Assembly (NCBI GenBank): GCA_030141605.1
Contig: JAQGDQ010000147.1
Span: 1-64,000 of the forward strand
Direction: 5' to 3'
Length of the DNA stretch: 64,000 nt
Origin: Tubiluchus corallicola
Taxonomy: Eukaryota > Priapulida > Priapulimorpha > Priapulimorphida > Tubiluchidae
In this document: positions 1 through 12,819 of the stretch, piece by piece
Position numbering within the stretch: position 1 is the first letter of the stretch
Layout of the letters: each line of letters begins with the position of its first letter
Notes under the pieces: generated by a model
What the model saw: the letters and a program-made list of their open reading frames with translations, nothing else
What the model was told of the DNA's origin: nothing
Databases searched by the model: none
Program-made: the position numbers and the translations under genes

Positions 1-616
1 AAATAAAACTGTTTAGGAACAATGGCATCTCGTAGCTAAAATTAGTGAGGGTGCTGCTTTAGAAAATTTTTAGCCATTGTTTTAAAACTAAAATGAAACA
101 AAAGTGTGTAATTTTAATGTTGTAATTGTAATTTTAAACAAGCAAACGTACAAAAGTTTATACATACACTTGAGAAAATCCTAAACAAAAAGTATTTTTT
201 GCTTACTAATAGACTAAATTGTTGCATTCATGGTAAGCACGTGACAACTGACAACAAACTGTGTGAATGACAGTACTTTCTCTACCTGGGCTCGCACGTA
301 TGTGCATGGCCGCATGCGCACAGCATTGCTGTGTTGCTGGAGTGCACTGTGCTGGGCTGTGAAGCAAGTAGTACTACACCCAGTAGTACTGTGCTCTGAT
401 TTTATACAAATATAAAGAAAAAACTGAAGAAAAAAGACGTATTAAATTGAATATTACCAACAATATCGAGTGAAAATGGCAGTGCTGCAGCTCCACCTAT
501 ACATGAGCCGCCACTGTTCAGGAATAATAGTCATAACTGAATTTATAAACATGCAGAAAAATGAACCACAGAAAAGTAAGAGCTTTCACATAATTTTCAC
601 GAAGTATTTCAATTAC
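1..616. other. Fibulin intron after the last visible exon
   Basis: AT-rich sequence downstream (in gene direction) of the GTAATT donor at 616. I see no EGF-type exon or conserved frame here. It is presumably the start of the next fibulin intron. Confidence 0.6.
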
Positions 617-3600
617 CTTCGCACTGCGTTTCATCTTCGTTTGGTCTGAATCCTGCTTGGCAGGTTAACCTTGGTGCACATCTAAAGGAACCTCTAGTAT
701 TAACACATCGTTCTCCCTGTGAGCACAGTGGCCGATTCGTTAAACACTCATTCAAATCTAAATGACATGAAAAAAATTTTGCAAAATGGTACTGAACAGT
801 GCATTGAATCTTGCAAATAGAACAAAAAAAGTATCGACGAAAATTAGAGTTAAAGACAAAAGACACATGCCTATTTTTTGGTAGGGTGGTAGTGTAAAAT
901 GTCGAGTGGACATCAACACATATAACAAAAGTTAATGTAATTTTCTATAGCACATGGCATTCGTACACTTTGCAGATGGTGTATTTCAGCTATAAAATCA
1001 TTCTAAACATGTAAAATATCAAATTGCTTGAAATCCAAATGAACAGGTGAGAATATGTTATAGAACAAGCGGTTTGTGGTCAGCATTTTAGATAACACAA
1101 CATAAATGGTTAGTGGATAATTTTTCGTCTGTGTAATGCGACCATGACATTTGAACTGCTGAGCTGCAGTAACACAGAAATTGAAACCTGGAATCCCAGC
1201 AAAAACTACCTTTTCCAAACACATATAATAGTCAAATAAATAGTTGATAATTCGATATTCATGGATATGGCTGGCAGTCAGTTCGGACGGGCATGAAAAA
1301 TATTAAAACTTGATTCAAATATCTCTGAAATTCGAAAATGTTGTGACGTGGTGCAGAGAAATGATCGTAAAGAAACCAAATTGCTATCATGTTACAATGC
1401 ATCACTTGCATGAGAAATTTCTAAGAACAAAAAGCAGCTAGTCATACTAGTACTCTCTGTGTTTATCTTAGCTATCGCAGCAAAAAATCTTGCATATACC
1501 TGCACCAAATTTAATAATTTATAGCTTGTTTAAAAGCTAAGTATTTGGCGAAAATGCTTTCAAAACTTTTTCTTCGATTCAAATTCGACTAGAAAGGGTT
1601 TTTACATTTGATGTGATTCAAAAGTTTTTGATTTAGGTTCAGTTTCAAACAGAATACAATGTCTCGACGGTACGGCCACTTTGAGGAGGATTGGTTTTGG
1701 ATGTTATGTTTATTAATTCAAAGGGTTTTGCTAGGTTCTCCTAGCATATTTGACTGTTTGTTGTTTGAGGTCTTGCTTTCAGTTTTCTTCAATTTATGCC
1801 TTTGCAGAATTTCCAATTTCCTCAGTTAATTCCACAACTCTAATCTAATGCACATCTTCACTAATGCACCAACACTATTTTACTAAACATGTTAGCTTAC
1901 CCGTAAATTCATACCTTCGCAATACTGACCGTCTTTGCTTGGTTCAAACCCTGGAGGACACGACAAGGAATTCTGCTCCTGCTCTCTACATACGTACGAA
2001 CCCTCTGTGTTGATACAGTGCTGCCCCCTACGGCGATCACAAATGTCAGGCTGCTCTGTGCATTCATTAATGTCTATAAATAAAACACGTGGAATTTGAA
2101 ATAACGACATTCTAATGACATCATAAATATGTTGAAAGATTTCATTTTGATTAACGGTATTGTTGAAATGACAAAAAAATTCTTCAAAAACAAAGAACAA
2201 AAATGAAACGGTAAGCCTTCACATTAAACCATTATTTACGGTTGACAATGTTTTCATATTTTAGGTGCAAAAAACAGAAAAATCTGACGCCACGTTCAGT
2301 ATGCCACATCTTTGCAAGGGACATCGATCTAAGTTTCCTTTCAAATTTTTACACAAAACTTAATTGAACATCACCATCATCATCATCATCATCATCATCA
2401 TAATTAATCAGTACGGTTATTTACTTACCTTCACAATCTGCGCCATCAGCACTGAGCTTGAATCCGGTTCGGCACCTCCGCAAAGCCGCCGTGCACGAGA
2501 ACGTACCTTCCCGATTCACGCACTGCTGCCCACTTCCGCAGACACCCGGCTGCTCTTCGCATTCATTAATGTCTGCATAAAGTAAGAAAATCTTCCTAAT
2601 TTTATAAAGTAGTATGCAGTATAAAGTAGCAAACTAAATGCATACACATACCACAAAAGCATTGATAACTAGCAAAGTGGACATTGTACCTAACCCACGA
2701 CACAATTTTTGAGAGACCTATTACTACCGAAAAATTGCACAGTTTTCCTTCAAATGCTGGAAAGTCTTTGACCAAATGCACTATGTCAGAAGAATAGTTG
2801 TTTGTCAAGTGTCTGAACACGTGACCTCCTATCAGCGCTTAGATTTCAAGTAGACAGTTACATTTTGGGCATAATCTTAAACATTCAAACAAAAAAGCTT
2901 GAAAAAATCATTTAAGAACAAATTATTCTGACTCAGATTTTCTTCTTGCAGTGCAGTTTTTTTGTGGCATAGTACCCACTAAAAATTCATGTCTAGACAA
3001 ATATTAAATTTCTATAACATAATTATATACATTAGTTTCTTGAGCATGCTAATGCTTGTGAAAAGCCTCATGTGCAAATGTTGTAAACGTTACTGTCTAG
3101 CCACCTAAATTAGTTTTACTACTTTTTCTGTTTTAAGACAAATAGATGTGACATCCACCAATTTATAACAGATGAACACTTTCGAGCAAACTTCTGAAAG
3201 TGACCTCTATTCAGAACTTTTAGCTGAATGCATAAAAGAATAAAAAAAATATTGAGAAAGTGCAAATGTAATAAATACTTCTTGAGCATAGCTGCTAATA
3301 TAATTCACACCTGTATTACTCGCATAATGTGCAAAATTACTGTTATAAATCTAAGGTCAAAATGCATTGTTAGTGATCTGTAATTAAGACAAAGTCCTAA
3401 TGCTCCTCCCAAAGAACTATGTCTATGCTGAAACAAAAATTCTTAGTACTAAAATAAAAACAATATTGTTTCAGGAAAAAGCATTTCATAATATGTAAAC
3501 CAACACTAAAGGTCCAGTAAAACAAATTTCTCATTACAGAACTACGAAATGTTTGTCGTTACCTAGACAGTCTCTTCCTGTTTCGTCCATTCGGAATCCG

Positions 3601-6600
3601 GGATAGCAGCGTATTTTATCCCTGCACATGTATGATCCGTGAGTGTTGTAACAATCTTGATTGCGACGGCAATCTGATGTCCCTTCAGTACATTCATCAA
3701 TATCTATGGTTTCAAACATCATAATAATAACCATAACAACAACAACAACAACAACAACAACTACAATAACAATGGCAATGACGACAACAATAACAATAGA
3801 TAGAATGTTTGCAGGAAATTATTTGCAGCCCACTAATTTCAAGGCATTAATATACAGACAATATCCCACAAATTACTATATTTGCAAAATTAACCATTAT
3901 AAATTTTAACAAATAAACAATATTATACTTGATGCAACTAGCGCCTTCCCTATTTATCTTTTAATCCAGTTGATCTAGAATTTTAACAGAAAGATCCCAG
4001 ACTTGACTTAAAACTTGACAGCAAGGACTTGAGACTTAACTTAGGACTTAAAAAGAAAAAAATTAAAATCTTGTTTAGCGAAGGACGCAAGTTTTGACTT
4101 GCAAACTGAACTGAAATACTCGACAGGTTGAATTAGGACAGAGTTGAAGCTGAAGGACTTGGGAGTTGGGACTTGACTAAAAATTTGAACTGAAGAGTCT
4201 GAAACTTGGCTCGGACATTGAATAAAATAGACTTAGCCCGGGATTTGAAATGAAAATCATTTGGACTTGAGATTTTTAGACTTGAGACTTGAACTGAAAG
4301 GTCTATGTAAGACACAAATTGATAAGTTTCCAACTAAACTTGAGACTTAGTGTTAACGATTCTGGAATTAGACAAGAGAACTGCTAATTCTCACTTGGGT
4401 CTTCATTTCAGATTAGTTAAAATAAACTTACCGGGACTTCAGTCCAATCTTTAGACGCTACATTAAAACTTAGTTACGAAAAACAATTTCTTGTCTCACC
4501 TATGCATAAAGTTCCGTCCTGATTTTTGACAAACCCCTCCTCACAGTTAAGTGGATCTTGGCAGGTATACGACCCTCTAGTGTTGATACACCTCTGCCCA
4601 CTTTTACATGGCTGTGACAAACACTCGTCAATATCTGCAACAATAAACAAGTGCAATAAACATGTAGGCCTATTTAGCAAAATAGGTATTCAGAAGACAC
4701 ACTGCTATCAATATCGTCATTTGCGCTGGAAATTTGGCATATTGGCGTCCACTTGTCTTATGCTTTGGCCACCTTGTGGCGATTTTAGGTCTGATCACAT
4801 GATCAGTTTGATCTGGTTCAGTGGTCGACTGAATTTTGTTAACTCAAGACGTGTTATAATGAGTTAAAATATATTTACTTTATGCATCTAAAATGGTCAT
4901 GATTTAGAGCTAATAACATATGTATATTCTTTAATCACGTTAAAAATTAGTTATTTAGTTAAATTACATATGAGCTATAAATTACAATGCTGCAGTGCAA
5001 AACTGCTAAATTATGTATAAGTGATCTGTTGGCTAAATTTTTTTGGTATAATTTTTTATTGTTTAGTTGGAATGTCACGTTTTGGAATAAAGGAGAAGAA
5101 ACACAGAGTGAAATTTAATAATGAAGGCATCGAATGTGTATTTGATCTTAAAAACCCAAACGTCATTGTAATGAATATTTTAATTATAGGACATGGTATG
5201 TCAAGATATACAGAAGGTTACATACTGAAGTTGTTTTTATAGAAAGATTTCATTTAATGACTACACAAAAGCTACTGAAAACTGCAAGGTAATCGTCAAA
5301 CAACTGTCAATGCTGAAATGGGTTCAACAATAGCAAAAACTAGGTTTTTGATGTAAATGTGCCCAAAATGTGGAAGAAATAGGGGTACTTAAACTTGTTG
5401 TACATCTATTTCTGCACAATGCACAAAATTACTGCTTATGGGCAAAAATAAAATGTTTCAACCAAAACTCTACAAAAATTTAGCATTGTCAAAGCATTCC
5501 TTGCTTACTGTCAACTTAAGATGAGATAACATTCCAAAAATTGTAGACTACGAAATCTTTTTATCAGCTACAGCAGGGGTGTGCAAATTATCTGACTAGC
5601 CGGGCCACATTAAACATTCCCGCAATTCCTGTGGGCCACATGCAGTTTGGTCAAGGAGCCAAGTACAGTAGGACCTAATAACGATTTTTTTGCATCCGAT
5701 TTGCGCACATCATTACTATTTGCGTAATTCAAACTATTTTAGAAGTTATTAAAATTTATATTAAAAACCATATATTTCTACTTTCATTTCAGATAGTGGT
5801 AATTTCATTACAATGCATGTTAGTACTGTGTATCACACCGTCTGTGTAGTACAGTGCATATTAATCTGTCTTGTCTCGCTGTTCTTCTTCAATCTTCCTC
5901 TTTTTCTTATCCATGATTCTGATCTAATAGAACTCTACATCTGATGAAACAATGAAATAGCCACTGATCCAGGCTTGTACTACTGAGCCAAGCTGAAACT
6001 CAAATCTGGGAATCCCGCTATATCAGGGGTGACCACACTTTTTCAGCTTGCTGGCTACTTACAAATTAGTCTGCCCAGTCGTGCTTTTGGTCATAGTAGA
6101 TAGATAATTTTGACTTGGCTAGTTTATAATTTTATTTATAATTTATTTTGTAAAATAACCAAGTCAAAATGTTCTACTTGCTATGAACAAGAAGACGACT
6201 GGACAGATCAACAGGCCCAATAATAGAAGCCTAGAGATTGGCTAATTGTCTTCCTACCAGCCAATCACATTGCTTCTTGCATTTCTTGCTCATTTGAGCG
6301 TTTGAATGACGGCTTCTGTGATAGTTTGCTGTGTTCTGTGATTACATCGTTTTTTGTGTTCCAAGTTAGCAAAGTTAAATTTCGTCATGTCCGACAGTGA
6401 CATTAAGTGACAACCGTCTTGTAAGGGTTAATGCCATCCGATCTAGAGAAAAAAACTACCCGCACTATCTTTGTGATACTGACGTGGACTTCAGCTGGAT
6501 CACATGGGTCGAACTTTCATTACGATGACAATCCTCTTCGGGGCCACACAAGATCTCTTGGCGGGCCGCAGTTTGCACACCCCTGAGCTACAGTTATAGT

Positions 6601-9600
6601 TGCTTTAGCCAGTGTAATAATTTAGAGTTTTAAACAATCATTTAGAACAATCTGCCTAATTGCTTTTTTCCTCCTTTAATTACATAGTAATTTTAAAAAT
6701 TTCCATCCATCTCTGGCTTACTGGAAAATGGACAAAAAGTTCGGTTGCACTTGTAGAGTATGACACTATGGGGTCATGCCAAGCACGCAATAGGGTGAAA
6801 TGTACTGTACACACCAATGCATTCCGTTCCATCTTGGTTCATTTCCATTCCTGGATGACACCTCATTTTGTCGCGACAGATATATGAGCCGTGAGTGTTG
6901 TGGCAGAGTTGATTACGCTTGCACGTGTTGCTCCTCAACTCACATTCGTCAATGTCTGAATTGAAAACAAATAAAAACAGGCATCAATATACAAAACAAT
7001 AATTGAACAACTGCTTCACTCTATTCATCTTGGCTAACACTTACAATGTGCTTACAGGATCCCATTTGCACCACTGGTTATAACACAAACAGTTAAAGCA
7101 CAAAAACACTCTTCATAAATAAATTTAAAGAAGATTGTATTGAAATTTTATGTCACTTTTACTTTACTTTACTTTTGTTTTACTTTACCCTATAACGTTT
7201 GCAAATTTTAACTCCTGCGATGCCTGTTAGGTGCAGCCATTTTAACAGTAAGTAAACAAGTTTAAATAACAATGCGTAAAGTATAAAAAAATAACTAGAA
7301 CCCGTAGCACAAGCTAAGCAAATGCATAAATTACTTTATTTTGTTAGTGGAATCAATAATGTATTTTGGTGAATCAGTGGTATGCGTTGGGATGGCGATG
7401 CAGTGCTGTTTTAACAGGTGAAACAAAAATTTTAAATTATTAAGAATTTTCTTTTCAGTTATGTAAGCCTTTAAAACAGGTAAGCAGAAGTCAAGTAATA
7501 TAACTTTGTATGTAAAGTTCTTTGATATGCACCGTTTTCTTCCCCTTTAACTTAAAAATGTAGCACCTGGTCTGACTGTCTAGCGTCTGTGGACTGTATC
7601 TACAAGTTGAGAGGGTGCACTGTAGTGTTGCACTAGTTGAGTTCATTTGGATGAAATGAGTAGTAAAATGAAATCACACTTTACTTTAGCAATGTGTTTT
7701 ACTTGCTGGATGCTTGGGCTTCCTTAAATTTTAGTGGATCACGTAACCAAACCAAGTATTTTCCACAGCAAGAAAAAAATTTCCGCCCATTGCTGCCTGT
7801 TACAAAATTGCATGCACAAATATAACAAGTGAAATCATCGTTAAGCCAGTTACCAACACAGTTTCCCGAATCGTCAGCTACCAAACCGGGACTGCAGTCG
7901 ACTTCCTCGCAAGTCCCAGTTCGCGGATCCAGCTTAAGTCCCGTCTCACATGTCTTCATGATGCAACGAAAGCTCCCTCTAGTGTTGAAACATTCGTACG
8001 GCAATACACAGTTGTGAGTGCCGTACAGACATTCATCATCATCTTCATAAAAAAGTGCAGTTTTTTCTAATTCAAATTCACTGATTAAAACATTAAAACA
8101 AAAGCTCATCAATAATAATGGTTTTCATAGGGGAAATGTTTAATGTCTGCAAAGAAATACCCATTTCAAATTAACAATTATAAAGCAGTCAACCTATCCA
8201 TAAAGTGTTGACATTCACCTTTTAGTAGGAATCTATTAAAAATTGTTCAAGCAAATAACTTTTCAGGATTTTACTTAACAATCTTAATGTAAAATAATGA
8301 AATTCATAAAAAAAACTAAAAAAAAACTATCTTATGTATAATAGCAACAATTTTTTTACAGTCAAACCTGCCTCTCATGGATCTTGCTAAACAAGACTTC
8401 CTCTTAACTTGGCTCATGGTGATTTCTTTGAAGAAGAGTAGTGTTAACTTTCATTTAACTAAGCAAGTCAGTCGGCATAAAAACTGATCTAAACTGATCT
8501 TAGACTCCTGTGACGGAGCGCATATAAAAATAGTCCCATACCTACGCATTCTTGAGTACGTACATCAAGAGTGTAGCCTGTGCCACAATTCATGCTACGT
8601 ACACAAGTATACGATCCCACAGTATTCTCACATCTCATGCCCTCCGGACAAATGCTCCTTGATTTTGCACATTCATTTATATCTGCAAACCAGAATGGGT
8701 ACAGTTAGAACACATATTGTTTTGGATGTGTTTGGCAGAAATGGCTCCATGCATGTACTTCTTAAAATTGTCAACCATAAAGTGTCAGCTTGCTGTTTTT
8801 ATTAGTGACTTTAGAAATTATAAGAAATACTTAAAAAATAGATCAAATATCAAATCCAACTGATACGTTGTTGAACTATTTTTCTATTAAAAACAACACA
8901 TTCTTACCTACACAGGACCTAGATTTCGTATCATACTCAAGACCATGCTGGCAGGACAGGGTCAGCTGAGCACGTTTTTGCACACACTGGTAGCTGCCAA
9001 CAGTGTTACGACACTCTTGCAGGTCAGCATGACAATAATGCCGTCCAGTGGTACATTCATCCAAATCTGAAATTAAACCTTGATTGATAAAACAACTGTT
9101 TTCAGAAGCCAACTGCAATGATGTTATTGTAACTGCATTGTTACTGCACTCGCAAGTGGCAAATCTTAAAATTTTTACAAAGTTGAGACGAATAATAACA
9201 AATGCGGTCAATAGAAAAACACTTTATAATTTCAGATGTATACATGCAACAAGCTAAAGAATATTACATAGTGTAAATAAATAAAATATTTTTTAGAGTG
9301 ACAGCAGTCATAGAACATGCAGACTAATGTAAAAACTTATTTTTTATCAAGCTTCAAAATCTCTAAGAAAGTATAGAAAACTGCTTAGAAAAGTTACAGA
9401 AAAAGCTTAAACTTTTACACTGTGCCCTGTTACAGAATAGCTGGTTTCACAAATATAAAATCTGTCACAATAATGGCTGTATAATGTTTGCAGTTAAGTG
9501 AATAAACTCATTTGCTTGATGAAAACTTAATAGAGGATCTAAGTAAAAGAAAGTGCAAAATGTCTGACAGCATTCAACAAATCATAAATTAGTTTATAAA

Positions 9601-10656
9601 CCTCCACAGAGAAAACTGTCAAACAAACAAGAAGAACTTGATCCCTCATCAGTACATTTTATTCATAGATATTTGTGAATACGCCCAACGTGTATCAAAG
9701 GAGAAAGACCAAATTAAAAACTTGAAGCACATCACAAAAACAACTATCTTTACTAAACTGAAAAACCACAAAAACGCCAAATGGTATTTAAGCAAGGTTG
9801 TCAGTGAGTTGTGACATTTACCTTCGAGACTCTTGTCTATGAAATTTGTCCTACAGAAGTCGCTTTTGCAACTGGATATGAAAAACTGATACAAAACAAG
9901 AATGCATAGAAAAGCTAACATACTACTAAAAGAAAAGTCCAACTAGACACAAGAAATTGGCTCAAAAATGACGTAAAGATGAGCAAAATTGCTATTATTA
10001 TAATAGCAGTTTCTATAATAATTATTATAAAGACCAGAAAACAGCAGAAGCTGAAAAAAGGTAATGGAATAGATAAACAGCACATAGCATTAGTTAACAA
10101 AAGTCAACTTCGAGACTGAAAGTTGACGCTGAATAGTGGTACCCAACCAGCCAAGCTACTACTAAAATGGGGAACAGAGAAGTCAAAAACTTGGGAAACA
10201 GAAATCCATAATGACAAAATGTAAGAAATGTATATATGTGATCAAAATGAAGGCGGTCATTATAATGGTAAAAGACAAATCAAATTTAAGGCAGCAGTTG
10301 TGAATGTTTATCTCTGTTAGCAAAAGTTTATCTCTGTAAGCAAAACATACCCAAAGTTTTCACCTGTGTTTAGCTTACCTACACAAGATCTAGTATCGTG
10401 ATCATAAATGAAGCCCTCCTCGCAGCTCATCCTAAACTGCTTGGCCTGACATCTATAACTTCCTACGGTGTTAATGCAAACCTAAGAAAATTGAAAACCA
10501 CTAAAGAAAATACCTGCACACCATAGATTAGAGTTTTTCCCTAAATCAACAAATTCTATTCAACAAAATAGAATAATGTATCTATGTGTAACAATAAACA
10601 ATTCTGCCTTTTCACTATAAGTAAATTTTTTTACAAAGATAATTTTGTTCACAATA

Positions 10657-10693
<37 letters not shown>

Positions 10694-12819
10694 TTGTGTG
10701 TGGTGTGTGTGTGATAGATATAGATATAGTTTTTATATTCTCTATCTTGCTTGTACATGCAGCAAAATTGTTAAGTGGCTTTAATTCTTATCTTGTTCAG
10801 CTTCAAGAGGAGCGTTGACAAAACTTTCTGTCACTAGCAAATATAAATTTTGTAATTTGTGAACCCCTGTTGTTATTTTGCAGCTTTCAACTGTGGTTTC
10901 TGACCCAGAGTGGCTGCTGGCCTTGTTTTGGACGATTTGCGTTAAAAATAAACTAGTTACGAATAACTATTAATAGACCTATAAGCATTTTATGTCAGTG
11001 GTCTACAAAACAAATGTTTCCCTTCCAGACAATTAGGTTTTAATCTGGATCACAATTTGTTTCCAGCCAAAAGTAAAACTCTGCATCAAATGTAAAGTCC
11101 TCGTACTGACCAAACAGTAGCCAATAAAATGTTTTAACCCTCAACAAAACATTTCTGCAATTTGTGTTTGCTAGTGTTATTTAATAATGTACTTTTCTGA
11201 AAATTAAAACAATACAGCGCATTATTGTTTTGTAGAAAAGACGAAAAATTGATGTAAGCAAACAGCATTTCAAAAACATGAAAAAAATATATGTGCAGCA
11301 CCTTACCATGTCCAAGACAGGCATTTACAAACAATAAAGCCACATGCATAATTATTATAAATCGTTTGCATAAAATTTGAGCAACAATTATTGTATTTCA
11401 GTTTAACTAACATTTTTACCTGATTTTGTGTATTGCACTGATGTAAGCCTTCTGAACACTCATTTATATCTGAATGAATAAATAAGAAACCAATCATAAC
11501 AAAATAAACAAAAAATCATCACTTGATAATAGAAGCACTATTTTGGCTGTGATAACTCATGTAACATCGTTTGCTTTCACTTTTCACAATTGAAATAGAA
11601 AAGAAAAGTTAATTATTTACTGTCAATTTCAAGATCACGGATTAATGACCAAATGAAACCAAACAGTAACCCACAAAGTCCTTTGTTCAAATCTGGGCTA
11701 TCCAACTTTTTCACATTTCCTTCTTTAACTTAAATTCGACTATAAGAAATCAATAGTTGTCCGAAAAATACGGTTCATTTTCAAATAATACTCTGCACCG
11801 AAATTAAAAGTGTTTTTGCATTTGAACAATTGAAAATGTGCAAGCAGTAGAACAACTGCACTACTCTTCAAATGGCACATCAAATTTGTAAAAAAACACA
11901 CACTTCTAAACTAAAGGCACATTCTGACTGCTATATTACTAATACAAATTATCAAAAAGTTATCTAAGTTATCCAGCTGCAGTGACATAAATAGTAAACC
12001 TCTCAGGAAGGTTAAATTGTTAATAATTATATTCTAAGAGATGTTTCAGGGTGTCTGATGGTGAAGAAGCAATTTTTTACAAGTGCATGATTTCTGATCT
12101 TTACAAGACTACCTAATTGGCAACAAAATGCTGTTACCTATACACTGCCCTCTACGCTCTTGCAGACCCGTTTGACATCGAGGTCTAGCTTCAGGAGGTA
12201 CGCAGTCGTAACCTCCAATAGTATTGACACAGGTAGACTCAACAGCACAGATGTACGAGCCATCAGTGCATTCATCCACATCTGTACAAATAACAAGTGA
12301 GAATAACCAAAAAGGCTTGCTAAGGCAGCGATAAACATGCCAATTATGAACAATTTCATATTAATGTATGTATGGACACATGCTAAAAAATTCAGAACTG
12401 TTATAAGTAATTATTCTACGTTGCAAAGTATAACCAATGCTATAAGCCTAACACATTTTACTCAAAGATTCGCTGAAACCCTTGTAAAATACAACGATAG
12501 TTAAGCAAGATTCTATACTTCACAGCATCTGCCATTTCTTGAACAGCCCCTGTGAATTTGTTGATCTTTATTATCATATGTACAATAAAATATAAATTGT
12601 AAGATTTTTCATCTGATCGAATAATGTCACAAGTTTATAGCAGTAAGTGAAAAGCCAAATACGAAATTACGAATACTTCAAGCTCACCTACGCAACTGTA
12701 TGTATCGCTCCCAAGCTTGTAGCCCTTCTCACAGCTACAGCGGATGACCCCCTGCGAATCGTCGCATCGGTGTGAACATGGATTGAACTTCGAACACAAC
12801 TCTCGTCTTGCTGGTGAAA
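617..12819 (-). CDS. FBLN1: Fibulin EGF array, at least 12 EGF-like modules
   Basis: Exon 12688-12819 holds the first, atypical EGF (short C4-x-C5, CSCEKGY, no calcium motif). Each later module starts with a motif of the D-[IV]-[ND]-E-C calcium type and has six cysteines, with a C4-C5 gap of about 5-9 residues (for example FRCAPRLTC) instead of the single residue of canonical calcium-binding EGFs; this long gap is a fibulin habit. Module 3 is split over exons 11420-11469 and 10379-10481 by a phase-0 intron. All other exons in the array are symmetrical phase 1-1, one module per exon, 132-189 nt. Introns of about 0.25-3 kb hold transposon remnants and simple repeats. Confidence 0.88.

Noticed and set aside
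2364-2585. Plus-strand frame of 73 codons
   Set aside because: It is the shadow of the fibulin EGF exon 2429-2572 plus a CAT microsatellite. Similar plus-strand frames at 7829-8017 and 15598-15870 are shadows of fibulin exons.
8360-8520. MITE starting CAGTCAAACCTGCC
   Set aside because: The left end looks familiar, but neither a right end nor a target duplication was found.
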